Assembly (NCBI RefSeq): GCF_028550595.1
Contig: NZ_JAQQGN010000011.1
Location: forward strand, 1-64,000
Length of the DNA: 64,000 nucleotides
Reading direction: 5' to 3'
Source of the DNA: Luteimonas sp. BLCC-B24
Lineage (GTDB): Bacteria > Pseudomonadota > Gammaproteobacteria > Xanthomonadales > Xanthomonadaceae
Under the pieces are notes generated by a model that made no database searches, was not told where the DNA came from, and saw only the letters and a program-made list of their open reading frames with translations. Made by a program: the position numbers and the translations under genes. Of the stretch, positions 35,476-45,297 are shown piece after piece. How positions within the stretch are numbered: position 1 is the first letter of the stretch; the number at the start of each line of letters is the position of its first letter.

Positions 35476-35670
35476 TCAGGGGGTTTGCGGGGGATCCTGT
35501 GGCCGCGTGGGCGACGGGGGATCGCGCTGCGGCTGCGGGTCGCGCTCCGGATCACCGGGCGTGGGCACCGGTGGATCCACCGGCTGGTCGGGTACCGGGT
35601 CGTGCATGGGGTGCGGGATCGAACCCGGGATGTCGTCGTTGGGCGTGGGCGGCTGCATGGGGGTCTGCAT
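35476..35670 (-). CDS. Proline-rich small protein
   Basis: 64 residues, nearly one third proline, with Asp and Gln (DPVPDQPVDPPVPTPGDPER). It is surely disordered. The gene is 29 bases upstream of the FMN reductase on the same strand and could be co-transcribed. Longer in-frame extensions to 35805 contain no coding signs. No function is assigned. Confidence 0.5.
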   Translation of the reverse strand: MQTPMQPPTPNDDIPGSIPHPMHDPVPDQPVDPPVPTPGDPERDPQPQRDPPSPTRPQDPPQTP

Positions 35671-35825
35671 GGCGCGGTCTCTACCGGTGCGGGGCACCAC
35701 CTTGTGCGATGCCACCGCAGCCGGCCGTGAAGCCGGTCGCGCGGTGGCGCGACGCAGACGCTTCACGCCGCAGGCGCGATGCTGCGGCATGACCCCGCGC
35801 TCCATCAGCCGCCAGGACGCCGCGC

Positions 35826-36551
35826 ATGCGTAGGTTCGTGCAGGCCTTCGCCGCGGGCATGTGGCCGCCGGGTCTGCCGCCGGGCCTGGCGACCGCGCTC
35901 GAGGCCGCGCCCGCCCGCTACAACATCGCCACCCGCAAGCCGGCGGCCGTCATCCTCGATCGGGACAGCGCACTGGCGGTGGAAGAGTTCGACTGGGGGC
36001 TCGTGCCGGCCTGGTCGGCGCTGCCGGAGACCAAGTACACCACCGTGACCGCGCGTCTCGCGCGCGCCGCGCGCAGCCGGATCTTCAAGCGGCCCTGGGA
36101 GAACACCCGCTGCGTGGTGCCGATGAACGGGTACTACAAATGGGACCGCTCGGGCGAAACACCGCAGCCGTACTTCATCCAGAGCCAGGACGGGACTGCC
36201 CTGTTCGCGGCCGGCCTCTGGGAACACTGGAGCCGGGACACGCCCGAGCTGTATTCGTTCGCCGTGCTCACCCATCCCAACCCCGCGATTCCGGCGCCGC
36301 TGGTGGCCGACGGTCCGGTCTTCATGCCGGCGGGGGCGATCGCCGACTGGATTGCCGGGCCGCGCCGCGCGCAGGCGTTTCTGGAGGCGATGCCGCAGCC
36401 TGCGCTCGAGGCCTATCCGGTCTCGCGTCGGATCCGCAGCCCCGACGTCGATACCTACACCCTGCTCGAGCCGGTCGATCTCGCGCCCGGCCACGACGAC
36501 GACGGCGACTGGCTCGCACACGCGTTCGACGACATCGACGAGGACTCTTGA
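35826..36551 (+). CDS. SRAP (YedK/HMCES-like) family protein lacking the catalytic residues
   Basis: 241 residues. The fold signature of SRAP proteins is clear (RYNIATRKPAAVI; FDWGLVPAWS; ARSRIFKRPWENTRCVVPMN; PYFIQSQDGTALFAAGLWE; AYPVSRRI). Active SRAP proteins covalently trap abasic sites in single-stranded DNA with Cys2 and use Asn75, Glu105 and a His (YedK numbering). Here position 2 is Arg (MRRF), 75 is Thr (VTAR), 105 is Lys (GYYKW) and the IHDRMP-type His segment is replaced by ADGPVFMP. DNA crosslinking is therefore unlikely. It may be a DNA-binding pseudoenzyme. Confidence 0.85.
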   Translation: MRRFVQAFAAGMWPPGLPPGLATALEAAPARYNIATRKPAAVILDRDSALAVEEFDWGLVPAWSALPETKYTTVTARLARAARSRIFKRPWENTRCVVPMNGYYKWDRSGETPQPYFIQSQDGTALFAAGLWEHWSRDTPELYSFAVLTHPNPAIPAPLVADGPVFMPAGAIADWIAGPRRAQAFLEAMPQPALEAYPVSRRIRSPDVDTYTLLEPVDLAPGHDDDGDWLAHAFDDIDEDS

Positions 36552-36622
36552 CGTGGCCTCCCGCGGGCGCGCGTACCGTGTACCCGGATGCGGCGCCTGC
36601 GCTGCGATCGCCGGAGCCCGCC

Positions 36623-37084
36623 ATGAATCCCCACCGTCTGCCGATGTGTCTGCTCGCCGCGCTGGCGTCGTGCGCGATGGCGGGCGGGGCGTCCGCGCAA
36701 TCGCCGCTGAGTGACGTGCAGACACGCTACATGGGCGCACACGTCCTGCAACGCCAGGTCGAGGTGTTCAGGCGTTACTGCGCCGCCGACGCCGACGCCA
36801 GCCGGCAACTGGAAACCGGCATCGCCACGTTCCGTGCGGGAAACCCGGAGTTCGAGCGCGCGCTGGATGCAGCGCCGACGGATGCGGCCTTCCTGGACGG
36901 CGTCGCCGCCTTCGATGCCCGCTTCGTCGAAATGGCGGACGCGATGCACGCCTATCTCGCGCTGCAGCCGCCGCAGGCCCGCTGTCCGGAACTGGCCGAC
37001 AACCTCGGCCGGATGCGCTTTTCGGCGATGATCGACGAGGCGTCCCACAGTGCCGCCGCGGCGGTGACCGCACTGGCGCCCTGA
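36623..37084 (+). CDS. Secreted helical hypothetical protein
   Basis: 153 residues with a signal peptide (1-25, LLAALASCAMAGGASA) and a mature all-helical domain. It contains two cysteines (RRYCAAD, ARCPEL) likely forming a disulfide. No family is recognised. The start follows CCGGAGCCCGCC. It starts 72 bases after the SRAP gene on the same strand. Confidence 0.65.
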   Translation: MNPHRLPMCLLAALASCAMAGGASAQSPLSDVQTRYMGAHVLQRQVEVFRRYCAADADASRQLETGIATFRAGNPEFERALDAAPTDAAFLDGVAAFDARFVEMADAMHAYLALQPPQARCPELADNLGRMRFSAMIDEASHSAAAAVTALAP

Positions 37085-37115
37085 GCCCGCGCGTGCAGGC
37101 GCCGAGCCGACGATT

Positions 37116-37583
37116 TCAGAACGGATCGCCGGTGACCGGGTCGCGCACCGGATCGGGCAGGGCGCGCATGCGTGCGCGCGTCCCGGCATCCGGTGCATCG
37201 CGCTGCAGGTCCCAGCGCTGCCCCTCGGGATAGGCCCCCACCACCTGGAAGGCCGCATCGGCCTCGACGCAACAGTGACCCGTGCCGACCGGCAGCAGCA
37301 GCGCGTCGCCGGCGAAGAGCTCGACGAGGGTCGCGTCCGGTCCGCCGAGCATCAGACGGGCGTGGCCGGCGGCGACGCCCAGCACTTCATGGGCCGTCGA
37401 GTGGTAGTGGTGATAGTCGTACACGCCGCCGCGCCAGTCGGGGGGCCAGCCGTGGGCGGCGAACCGCTGCTCGAACCCGCGCGCGTCCAGTGGCACCGTG
37501 CCGGCCCGGTAGATCCGCACCGGCAGCCGCGGGTTGTTCGGTACCCAGCCGTTGCCGGCCAGGATGAGCGTCTCGATGTGCAT
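37116..37583 (-). CDS. Cupin-domain protein (YjlB-like)
   Basis: 155 residues. A double-stranded beta-helix cupin carries metal-binding histidines in YHHYHSTAHEVLGVAAGHARL and a second motif GDALLLPVGTGHCC. Such cupins bind iron or similar metal and may be dioxygenases or sugar-binding proteins. The N-terminus LILAGNGWVPNNPRLPVRIY resembles the YjlB group. It lies downstream of apt on the same strand with a gap of about 70 bases. Confidence 0.82.
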   Translation of the reverse strand: MHIETLILAGNGWVPNNPRLPVRIYRAGTVPLDARGFEQRFAAHGWPPDWRGGVYDYHHYHSTAHEVLGVAAGHARLMLGGPDATLVELFAGDALLLPVGTGHCCVEADAAFQVVGAYPEGQRWDLQRDAPDAGTRARMRALPDPVRDPVTGDPF

Positions 37584-37654
37584 CTGCGGCCTCCGTCGCC
37601 GGATGCTGCGATGCGCGGTGTCGAATACGTGTCGTCGCGAGCGCGTTTCCGCCG

Positions 37655-38173
37655 TCAATCCGTCGGCGCGATCTGCAGGGGCAGGTCGGCCGGCCAGCGT
37701 GCGCGGCCTTCGAGTGCCGGCAGTTCCACCAGCACCGCCGCGCCCAGCACGTGGGCGCCCTGTGCACGGGCCAGCGCGAGGGCCGCGGCCAGCGTGCCGC
37801 CGGTGGCCAGCACGTCGTCGACCAGCACCACGGACGCGCCGGGCGGCACGGCGTCGGCGTGGACCTCCAGACGATCGCGGCCGTATTCCAGCGCGTAGTC
37901 GTGCCGCAGCGTACGCGCGGGCAGCTTGCCAGGTTTGCGCACCGGCACGAACCCGGTGCCCAGGGCCTGGGCGAGCGCGGCGGCGAAGATGAAACCGCGT
38001 GATTCGATGCCGAGAAACGCCGTCGGTGGCGCGTCGCGCCACGGGGCGGCCATCGCCTCGATCGCGGCGGCGAACGCGCGCGGATCGGCCAGCACCGGCG
38101 TGATGTCCTTGAAGACGATGCCGGGCCTGGGGAAATCGGGGATCTCGCGGATCAGGGTCGACCAGTGCGCCAT
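37655..38173 (-). CDS. apt: Adenine phosphoribosyltransferase
   Basis: 172 residues. The PRPP-binding loop is [14 protein letters not shown]; the N-terminal [18 protein letters not shown] and [16 protein letters not shown] are diagnostic. It salvages adenine and PRPP to AMP in the cytoplasm. The start at 38173 ([11 protein letters not shown]) fits the normal length; a longer frame to 38254 overlaps the divergent promoter gap of the lytic transglycosylase. Confidence 0.96.
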   Translation of the reverse strand: MAHWSTLIREIPDFPRPGIVFKDITPVLADPRAFAAAIEAMAAPWRDAPPTAFLGIESRGFIFAAALAQALGTGFVPVRKPGKLPARTLRHDYALEYGRDRLEVHADAVPPGASVVLVDDVLATGGTLAAALALARAQGAHVLGAAVLVELPALEGRARWPADLPLQIAPTD

Positions 38174-38295
38174 CGGCGGGTCTCGAGCGGGGCGCCCGAT
38201 GATGGCGGCACGGGCGCGGCGACACAAACCTCGCCCCGACCGGCGTATTCGCACAGCAGCGATGCCCGCCGGGCGTCGGCCATCGACTCCCCGCC

Positions 38296-39075
38296 ATGCC
38301 GTTCCCTCGCTGCTGTCCGTGGTGGTTCGCCGCCGTCCTCGTCCTCACCACCGGCCCGGCGCACGCGCGCACGGTCTGGCGCTGCGTGGTGGACGGCACC
38401 GTCAGCCTGTCCACCGCGCCCGAGCCGGGCGCCACCTGCACGCCGCGCGAGGTGCCCGACGACGCGGTGCAGACGCCCAATCTCTGGGGCGAGATGGGCG
38501 TCTTCAGCGGCGTGCTCTACGAGCGCGAACAGGGCGGTCGCCTGGTCTACGGCACGCGCCGGCTGCCCGGCGCACGCGAGTATCTGCGCTTCACCGTGCA
38601 GACGCCTCCCGGCGAGCCCGCGCATGCGGGGCTCGGGCGCGTGGAAGCGCCGCGCCTGGACGCCTGGCCGGCACTGTTCCGGGAGGCCGCGAAGACCCAT
38701 GGCCTCGACGAGGCCTGGCTGCGTGCGATCGCCCATGCCGAGAGCGGCTTCGAGGCCACAGCCGTGTCGCCCAAGGGCGCTCGCGGCGTGATGCAGCTGA
38801 TGCCCGATGTGATCGCCGACTACGCGGTGCGCGATCCCGATTCGCCCGCGCAGTCGATCCGCGCGGGCGCGCGGCATCTGCGCCGGCTGCTGCGCCGGTA
38901 CAACGGCGACCGGACCCGCGCGCTGGCCGCCTACAACGCCGGGGCCGGCACCGTGGACCGCTACGACGGCGTGCCGCCGTACGCGGAGACCCGCGCCTAC
39001 ATCGACAAGGTCCAGGCCCTGTACCTGCGCTATCGCGAGGCGATGGGGCGTCCGGTCGAGCGCCCGGCGATCTGA
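38296..39075 (+). CDS. Secreted lytic transglycosylase (SLT, family 1)
   Basis: 259 residues with a signal peptide (1-24). A DUF4124-like N-terminal domain (25-60, [14 protein letters not shown]) precedes the SLT domain (about 120-245) with catalytic Glu149 in HAESGF, then [10 protein letters not shown] and [19 protein letters not shown]. It cleaves the glycan strands of peptidoglycan to 1,6-anhydro products in the periplasm. The start follows TCCCCGCC; no strong ribosome-binding site is seen. Confidence 0.93.
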   Translation: MPFPRCCPWWFAAVLVLTTGPAHARTVWRCVVDGTVSLSTAPEPGATCTPREVPDDAVQTPNLWGEMGVFSGVLYEREQGGRLVYGTRRLPGAREYLRFTVQTPPGEPAHAGLGRVEAPRLDAWPALFREAAKTHGLDEAWLRAIAHAESGFEATAVSPKGARGVMQLMPDVIADYAVRDPDSPAQSIRAGARHLRRLLRRYNGDRTRALAAYNAGAGTVDRYDGVPPYAETRAYIDKVQALYLRYREAMGRPVERPAI

Positions 39076-39142
39076 GGCCCGACACGCAGAAGGTCGCGGT
39101 TCGCACCGCGGCCTTCCGTCGTACAGCACGGGTGCGACAGGC

Positions 39143-40330
39143 TCAGCCCTCGCGCGGCGCCAGCCGGATCAGGCGGCCGTCCGCACCGTCCTCGATCACC
39201 CACAGCGCGCCGTCCGGCCCCTGGGTCACGCCGCGGATGCGCGCGCCCATCGCGAAGCGCTCGGCCTCACGCGCCGTGTCACCGTCGAGTTCGATGCGCA
39301 CCAGGGTCTGGCCCGACAGTCCACCGGCGAAGGCGTTGCCGGTCCACTCCGGGAACAGCGTGCCCGAGTACACCATCAGGCTGGACGGCGAGATCACCGG
39401 CGTCCAGGTGATCAGCGGCTTGATGAATTCAGGACGCGTGTCGTGGTCGGGAATCGGGCGGCCGTCGTAGTGGTCGCCATTGGAGACGATCGGATAGCCG
39501 TAGTTGCCGCCGCGCTCGATCAGGTTGAACTCGTCGCCGCCGGCCGGGCCCATTTCGATTTCCCAGAGCCGGCCGTCGCCGTCGAAGGCGATGCCCAACG
39601 GATTACGCAGGCCGAGCGCCCAGACCTGGGCGGCGACCTCGCCCTGGTCGGCGAACGGGTTGTCCGCCGGCACGCTGCCATCGTCGTTGAGACGCACCAG
39701 CTTGCCCATGTTCGAGGTCATGTCCTGGGCCGGATCGAACTTCTGGCGGTCGCCCGACGAGATCCACAGCATGCCGTCCGGGCCGAACGCGATGCGGTGT
39801 GCGTAGTGGCCGTTGCCGCTGACCTTCGGCACCTGGCGCCAGATCACCTCGACGTCCTGCAGCGCGCCGGCATCGGCGTCCAGGCGCGCGCGGGCGACCG
39901 CCGCGCCGCGACCGCCGTCGCCGTCCTCGGCATAGCTGAAATAGACGAGGCCGTTCTGCGTGAACTGCGGATGCGGCACCACGTCGCCGAGACCGCCCTG
40001 GCCGGCATACGCGACTTCGGGCACACCTGAAATCTCGCGTGCTTCGCCGCCCGGCAGGGTCACGTGCTTGAGCACGCCCGACTTCTCGGTGACGAGCAGG
40101 CTACCGTCGGGCAGGAAGGCCAGCGCCCAGGGCTCGTTGAAGGTGGCGACCGCGGTGCTGGCGAACGGCACACCTTCGATCGCATCACCGGCGGCGGCGG
40201 TGGGGGCGGACGCGGTCTGGGCCTGCGTCGGGGCATCGGATGCGGCGCCGTTGGACGCATTGCCGTCACAGGCCGACAGCCAGAGCATCGAGGACGCGAG
40301 TGCGGTGAGGGTGAGTGGACGCAGGTGCAT
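39143..40330 (-). CDS. PQQ-type sugar dehydrogenase lipoprotein
   Basis: 395 residues. A lipobox LSAC (Cys near residue 21) makes it an envelope lipoprotein; a Ser/Ala/Thr-rich linker follows. The beta-propeller then shows [51 protein letters not shown] and [20 protein letters not shown], typical of the glucose/sorbosone dehydrogenase family. The start at 40330 has GGAG eight bases before; an ATG six bases upstream is possible. It is a paralogue of the gene at 28486. Confidence 0.93.
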   Translation of the reverse strand: MHLRPLTLTALASSMLWLSACDGNASNGAASDAPTQAQTASAPTAAAGDAIEGVPFASTAVATFNEPWALAFLPDGSLLVTEKSGVLKHVTLPGGEAREISGVPEVAYAGQGGLGDVVPHPQFTQNGLVYFSYAEDGDGGRGAAVARARLDADAGALQDVEVIWRQVPKVSGNGHYAHRIAFGPDGMLWISSGDRQKFDPAQDMTSNMGKLVRLNDDGSVPADNPFADQGEVAAQVWALGLRNPLGIAFDGDGRLWEIEMGPAGGDEFNLIERGGNYGYPIVSNGDHYDGRPIPDHDTRPEFIKPLITWTPVISPSSLMVYSGTLFPEWTGNAFAGGLSGQTLVRIELDGDTAREAERFAMGARIRGVTQGPDGALWVIEDGADGRLIRLAPREG

Positions 40331-40708
40331 GGGCATCTCCAGTGCGCAACTAGGGGAAACCCCGAGTGTCGCACAGGGCGTCTGAGCGTCCTGCCGAGGC
40401 GCCGGACGGCCGGATTCGTGAGAATTGCGTTTCCGTTCAGCGACCAACACACGTGTCAGCGGTCGTCCCCCGGCTGCCGCCCGGTGCGCCCGATCCCGTC
40501 ACCGCGGGATTCGCGGCGCCGTGCTCACGTCGCGGACACGAATCGCATAACCGTCCGCGCGCGGCCAGTGGTTAAGCACGTGTAAGCGCCCGCGATGCCG
40601 GCCCCCGGAACGTTCATCCGCAAATCGGCAAGGTGGCTTCCGTGCGGTATCCGAGACGAGGATGAACCACCTCCCGCGCGTCCAACATTCCCACTGGAGA
40701 ACACCATC

Positions 40709-41065
40709 ATGAAGAATGTCCGCAAGCCGATGATCGCCGCGATTGCCCTGGGCTTCGCCATGGCGACGCCGATGGCCTTCGCGCAGGAAGCGACTGCCCA
40801 GCAGACGCCGCCGACCACCACGACCCAGGACTATGCGCATGACGCCACGGCCGAAGCGCCGCAGGCCCAGCAGGGCCAGGTGACCTGGGCCGATCTCGAC
40901 ACCGACGGTGACGGCCGCCTGAGCCAGGCCGAAGCGTCCGGCCTCGAGGGGCTCGGCCAGGTGTTCACCGACGTGGACGCCGATGGCGACGGCTTCATCA
41001 CCCCCGAGGAATACCGCGACTACGTGAACCGTCAGGCGGCCGGTGCCGGCGCTGCCGACGAGTAA
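40709..41065 (+). CDS. Secreted EF-hand protein
   Basis: 118 residues with signal peptide (1-25, MATPMAFA). Two calcium-binding EF-hand loops are seen: DTDGDGRLSQAE (near residue 66) and DVDADGDGFITPEE (near 88). It probably binds calcium in the periplasm. The start follows TGGAGAACACCATC. A strong terminator ends the transcript at 41113-41139. Confidence 0.9.
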   Translation: MKNVRKPMIAAIALGFAMATPMAFAQEATAQQTPPTTTTQDYAHDATAEAPQAQQGQVTWADLDTDGDGRLSQAEASGLEGLGQVFTDVDADGDGFITPEEYRDYVNRQAAGAGAADE

Positions 41066-41112
41066 GTCCCACGCCGCGATGCGTCCGCCCGTCGCATGAC
41101 GGACGGCTCCGG

Positions 41113-41139
41113 GCGACCCGCTTCGGCGGGTCGCTTTTT
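41113..41139 (+). terminator. Intrinsic terminator after the EF-hand gene
   Basis: GCGACCCGC and GCGGGTCGC pair perfectly around a TTCG tetraloop, followed by five Ts. Confidence 0.92.
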
Positions 41140-41212
41140 CTTTGCCTGGCACTGCCTGTTCGCGCGATGCCTGCGTAGCTGCCGCCCAGGCCGCGACGCG
41201 TAGACTGCGCGG

Positions 41213-41941
41213 ATGACGCAGGGCATCCAGCTGGTCGGCTTCGACGCCGACGACACTCTCTGGCGCAGCCAGGACTACTTCGACGAGGCGCAACGCGCGT
41301 TCGAGGGCATCGTCGGCCACTACGTGGACCTGGGCGACGGCCGCGTCGCCGATGCGCTGTACGCGGTGGAATCGGCCAACATCGCCGTGTTCGGCTACGG
41401 CGTGAAAGGCATGGCACTGTCGATGATCGAGTCGGCCACCCAGATCACCGACGGCCGGATCAGCGCCCGTGACCTGCACCGCATCGTCGACATGGCCAAG
41501 GCCTTGCTGCGCCATCCCGTCGAGTTGTTGCCCGGCATCCGCACCGCGGTCGAAGCCATCGCCGCGCGCTTCGAGGTGGTGCTGATCACCAAGGGCGATC
41601 TGTTCCACCAGGAAGCGAAGGTCCGCGATTCCGGGCTGTCCGACCTGTTCCGGCGTATCGAGATCGTCAGCGAAAAGGACGCGCCGACCTACGCGCGCGT
41701 GCTGGGCGAATTCGACGCCGAGCCCAGCCAGTTCCTGATGATCGGCAATTCGCTGCGCTCCGACATCGCGCCCGTGCTGGCGCTCGGCGGCTGGGGCGTG
41801 CACATGCCGTACCGGACGACCTGGGCGCACGAGACGGATGTCTCGATCACCTCCGGCCTCGAGCGCATGTGCGAAGTGGCCGCGCCCGAGGCATTGCCGG
41901 CGGCCGTGCTGGACCTGGCGATGCGCGCGATCGCGCGTTGA
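41213..41941 (+). CDS. HAD-family hydrolase
   Basis: 242 residues. Motif I is FDADDTLW (nucleophile Asp11, acid/base Asp13), motif II lies in VVLITKGD, motif III has the Lys in SEKDAPTY and motif IV is FLMIGNSLRSDI. It is a phosphatase of a small cytoplasmic phosphorylated metabolite; the substrate is unknown. No neighbours explain its role. Confidence 0.92.
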   Translation: MTQGIQLVGFDADDTLWRSQDYFDEAQRAFEGIVGHYVDLGDGRVADALYAVESANIAVFGYGVKGMALSMIESATQITDGRISARDLHRIVDMAKALLRHPVELLPGIRTAVEAIAARFEVVLITKGDLFHQEAKVRDSGLSDLFRRIEIVSEKDAPTYARVLGEFDAEPSQFLMIGNSLRSDIAPVLALGGWGVHMPYRTTWAHETDVSITSGLERMCEVAAPEALPAAVLDLAMRAIAR

Positions 41942-42129
41942 GTCGCTGCGCTCCATTCGCGTAACCGGTTGCAGCGCATGGAAAGCGTTTCCAGTTTGAA
42001 CGCCGTATGGATGCGGGTTCGACATGAACGCCTCAGGCCGGAAAATTGCGCATCGATTCATCCGCGCTCGCCGATGGTGAGGGTCACGGGCCACTACCGC
42101 GGTGGCCGCCCTGCACGATGGAGACCCCG

Positions 42130-42528
42130 ATGACCACCTCGCGCCTGACCCGCTGGATCCTGCCCGCCGTCCTCGCGACCGGCTTTGCTGCCGCTGCCGT
42201 GGTGCCTGCACCGGCCCGCGCGAACGACGATCTCGTGCGCGTGATCGTCGATGTGGCCGACGTGGTGCTGCGCGGCAATACGCCGTACTACCGCCACGGC
42301 GGCTACGGCCAGCACGACCGCCTGCTGGTCTCGTACGACCGCTACGGCCGGCCGGTCTATTACCGCCACGTGCCGCGTCACCATCACGGCTACCGGCCCG
42401 GTCCGCCGCCGCACGCGCGTGCCCACGGACGCCGTGACCACCGGTATTCGCAGACCCGTTGCGACAGCCGCGGTCGCTGCACCGTGCAGTACTACGACCC
42501 CCGCCAGGACCGTCGCGGCCGCCGCTGA
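42130..42528 (+). CDS. Secreted His/Arg/Tyr-rich small protein
   Basis: 132 residues. A signal peptide (1-31, LATGFAAAAVVPAPARA) is followed by a basic, aromatic, histidine-rich tract (PYYRHGGYGQHDRLLVSYDR; YYRHVPRHHHGYRPGPPPHA). Two cysteines (TRCDSRGRCT) may pair. The mature protein could bind metal or nucleic acid, but this is unproven. The start follows TGGAGACCCCG. Confidence 0.68.
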   Translation: MTTSRLTRWILPAVLATGFAAAAVVPAPARANDDLVRVIVDVADVVLRGNTPYYRHGGYGQHDRLLVSYDRYGRPVYYRHVPRHHHGYRPGPPPHARAHGRRDHRYSQTRCDSRGRCTVQYYDPRQDRRGRR

Positions 42529-42614
42529 GCCGCTTGCCCGGCGGCGTGCCGGGTCCTCCATCGAACGCGCCGCCGCCCACCGGGCCGCGGCGCGTTTTCT
42601 GTTAGCGTTGGGCC

Positions 42615-43067
42615 ATGGCCGATCTGCTCCCGTTCCTGCCTTCCGCGACGCGCCGGCATCGCCCGTGCGCGTGGCTTTTGGTCGCGACGGTCATCGGGGC
42701 GATGGCACTTCCGGCCGTCGCCAGCGACACCACCACCTGCGAACTGACGTTCCAGGCCAGCGACTGGTCGGCCCACTACCGCGCCGCGCGCGGGGCCGGC
42801 GTCGTGCGCTGCGCGGACGGCCGCACGCTCCCGGTGCGGGTCAGCGTCAAGGACGGGGACCGGGCGCTGCGGATCGATGCGGGCGCGGCCAGTTTCAGTG
42901 GTGTGCGCGATCCGCGCGACGTCGTCGGCGCCTATGCGGCGGACGGACGCGATAGCGGGGCGCACCGTTCGATGCGCAAGGGTGGCGTGCAACTGAGGGT
43001 GACGGCCACAGGCGACTGGTGGCAGCAGGGCGGTCGTCCCGAGAGCCTGGTGATCGCGACGCGCTGA
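42615..43067 (+). CDS. Secreted hypothetical protein
   Basis: 150 residues with a signal peptide (18-36, AWLLVATVIGAMALPAVA). The mature domain is beta-rich with two cysteines (TCELTF and VRCADG) near its start (TCELTFQASDWSAHYRAARG). No family is recognised. It is convergent with a small membrane-protein gene. Confidence 0.62.
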   Translation: MADLLPFLPSATRRHRPCAWLLVATVIGAMALPAVASDTTTCELTFQASDWSAHYRAARGAGVVRCADGRTLPVRVSVKDGDRALRIDAGAASFSGVRDPRDVVGAYAADGRDSGAHRSMRKGGVQLRVTATGDWWQQGGRPESLVIATR

Positions 43068-43073
43068 ACGCGT

Positions 43074-43271
43074 TCAGTCCGCGCGATGGCGGGTATCGTC
43101 ATTGACGGGCAGGCTGCGCAGCGTGTTCTCCGCGTCCTGGCCCACCCGGGTCGCCAGTTGGTCGAGTGCGATCCAGTAGCCCGCCAGCAGGAGGGCCACG
43201 ACCGCAGCGGCGATGCTCCAGCGCAACGTCCGTCCGCGGCGTGCGGGGGACGAAGAAAGATGGCTGGCCAT
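43074..43271 (-). CDS. Small single-pass membrane protein
   Basis: 65 residues: a basic N-terminus (SPARRGRTLRW), one helix at about 18-37 (SIAAAVVALLLAGYWIAL) and a short polar tail. No function is assigned. It is divergent from the secreted gene starting at 43366. Confidence 0.55.
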   Translation of the reverse strand: MASHLSSSPARRGRTLRWSIAAAVVALLLAGYWIALDQLATRVGQDAENTLRSLPVNDDTRHRAD

Positions 43272-43365
43272 GTGCTGTCCTCGGTGTCGGCGTTGGGCTA
43301 TGGTCGGTCGTCGTATGTCGCGGCGCCGTCGTCGCGGCGGCCGGACGATGCTTCGAGACCTTTCC

Positions 43366-43890
43366 ATGCCGTTGAGCAACACCGTCGTGCTGTCCCTGCT
43401 GATCGCCCTCCCGATGACGACCGCTGCGCAGACACCGCAGGCCGCGGACGACGCGGTCGAGGTGGCGGCCGAACCGGCGCCCTGGGCGCCGCGCAGTGGC
43501 GATGCCTGGCTCGATACCTGGCTGACGGATCTCAATCTGTACGCCGAGCGCTACGGCGATGCCTTCATCGACGAGCTGGTGCGCTATCGCGGTGCGCCGC
43601 GCGCGCTGGTCGAGCAGCTGATGGCCGACCCGGTCCGTCAGCCGGCCGACGTCTACGTGGCTTGCGCACTGGCGCAGGCACTCGGGCGCACATGCCGCGA
43701 AGTGGCGGCGGCGTGGCGCCGGGATCCGGACCAGGGCTGGGCGGTACTGGCCGAGACGCTTGATGCCGAGCGGCACGGCGAGGCGATGATGCGGGTCAAG
43801 CGCGGTCTGGTCGAAAGCTACGACCGCTGGGCGCGGCCGATCCGCCTGGATGCGGCCTTGCGCCGCGCGTTTCCGGATCGCGAAGACTGA
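43366..43890 (+). CDS. Secreted hypothetical protein
   Basis: 174 residues with a signal peptide (1-21). The mature protein is helical (LDTWLTDLNLYAERYGDAFI; ALVEQLMADPVRQPADVYVA) with two cysteines (ACALAQ, TCREVAA). An ATG at 43348 is an alternative start. It converges on accC. No family is recognised. Confidence 0.65.
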   Translation: MPLSNTVVLSLLIALPMTTAAQTPQAADDAVEVAAEPAPWAPRSGDAWLDTWLTDLNLYAERYGDAFIDELVRYRGAPRALVEQLMADPVRQPADVYVACALAQALGRTCREVAAAWRRDPDQGWAVLAETLDAERHGEAMMRVKRGLVESYDRWARPIRLDAALRRAFPDRED

Positions 43891-43929
43891 ATGTTCCGGG
43901 CGCCGCGGCGGCGACGCCCGGAGGCCGCC

Positions 43930-45297
43930 TCAGCCGATCGCCAGCGTCTTGTTCTTGCGTTCGGCGAGCCGCTTTTCGAGGTAGTGGATGTTCTGTCCGC
44001 CGGCCGCGAAGCCCTGGTCGCGCATGATCCGCTGCTGCAGCGGGATATTGGTCTTGATGCCGTCGACGACCATCTCCGACAGCGCCACGCGCATGCGGCA
44101 GATCGCCTGGTCGCGGTCGGCGCCGTGCACGATCAGCTTGCCGATCATCGAATCGTAGTTCGGCGGCACCGCATAGCCTTCGTAGACGTGCGTGTCGACG
44201 CGCACGCCCGGGCCGCCCGGCGCGTGGAAATGGCGGATGGTGCCGGGCGAGGGCATGAAGGTGTCCGGGTCCTCGGCGTTGATGCGGCACTCGATCGCGT
44301 GGCCGGTCAGCACGACGTCTTCCTGCTTGATCGACAGCTTGTGGCCCGAGGCGATCATCAGCTGCTCACGCACCAGGTCGATGCCGGTCACCAGCTCGGT
44401 CACCGGATGCTCCACCTGGATGCGGGTGTTCATCTCGATGAAGTAGAAGCGACCGTTTTCGTAGAGGAACTCGAACGTGCCCGCGCCGCGGTAGCCGATG
44501 CGCAGGCACGCGTCCACGCAGACCTTGCCGATCTCCGCGCGCGCCTCGGGCGTGATGCCCGGTGCCGGCGCTTCCTCGACGACCTTCTGGTGGCGCCGCT
44601 GCATCGAGCAGTCGCGCTCGCCCAGATGGATCGCGCCGCCCTGGCCGTCGGCCAGCACCTGGATTTCCACGTGGCGCGGGTTCTCGAGGAATTTCTCCAT
44701 GTAGACCATGTCGTTGCCGAACGCGGCCTTGGCTTCCTGCTTGGTCGTGGCGATCGCGTTGACCAGCGCGGCCTCGGTGTGGACCACGCGCATGCCGCGT
44801 CCACCACCGCCGCCGGCTGCCTTGACGATGACCGGATAGCCGATCTCGCGCGCGATCTTGACGTTGGTCGCCGCGTCGTCGCCGAGCGGACCGCCGGAGC
44901 CGGGCACGCAGGGCACGCCGGCCTCCTTCATCGCGCGGATCGCCTCGACCTTGTCGCCCATCAGGCGGATGGTCTCGGCCTTCGGACCGATGAAGATGAA
45001 GCCGGACTGCTCGACGCGCTCGGCGAAATCCGCGTTCTCGCTGAGGAAGCCGTAGCCGGGGTGAATGGCCTGGGCGTCGGTGACCTCGGCCGCGGCGATG
45101 ATCGCGGGCATGTCGAGATAGCTCTGGGCCGAGGGCGGCGGGCCGATGCAGACCGACTCGTCGGCCATGGCCACGTGCTTGAGGTTGCGGTCGACGGTGG
45201 AATGCACCGCGACCGTACGGATGCCGAGGGTGTGACACGCGCGCAGGATGCGCAGCGCGATCTCGCCCCGGTTGGCGATGACGACTTTTTCAAGCAT
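43930..45297 (-). CDS. accC: Biotin carboxylase subunit of acetyl-CoA carboxylase
   Basis: 455 residues, full length. N-terminal [18 protein letters not shown], the ATP-grasp glycine loop [14 protein letters not shown], and [14 protein letters not shown] with catalytic Glu/Asn/Arg are all present. It carboxylates the biotin carried by AccB with bicarbonate and ATP, the first step of fatty-acid synthesis. Unusually, accC does not directly follow accB: a four-helix-bundle gene lies between, and its stop overlaps the accC start by eight bases. The stretch before the accC ATG is the C-rich repeat (GAATCCCCAATCCC) without a Shine-Dalgarno, so translation probably depends on coupling. Confidence 0.97.
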   Translation of the reverse strand: MLEKVVIANRGEIALRILRACHTLGIRTVAVHSTVDRNLKHVAMADESVCIGPPPSAQSYLDMPAIIAAAEVTDAQAIHPGYGFLSENADFAERVEQSGFIFIGPKAETIRLMGDKVEAIRAMKEAGVPCVPGSGGPLGDDAATNVKIAREIGYPVIVKAAGGGGGRGMRVVHTEAALVNAIATTKQEAKAAFGNDMVYMEKFLENPRHVEIQVLADGQGGAIHLGERDCSMQRRHQKVVEEAPAPGITPEARAEIGKVCVDACLRIGYRGAGTFEFLYENGRFYFIEMNTRIQVEHPVTELVTGIDLVREQLMIASGHKLSIKQEDVVLTGHAIECRINAEDPDTFMPSPGTIRHFHAPGGPGVRVDTHVYEGYAVPPNYDSMIGKLIVHGADRDQAICRMRVALSEMVVDGIKTNIPLQQRIMRDQGFAAGGQNIHYLEKRLAERKNKTLAIG

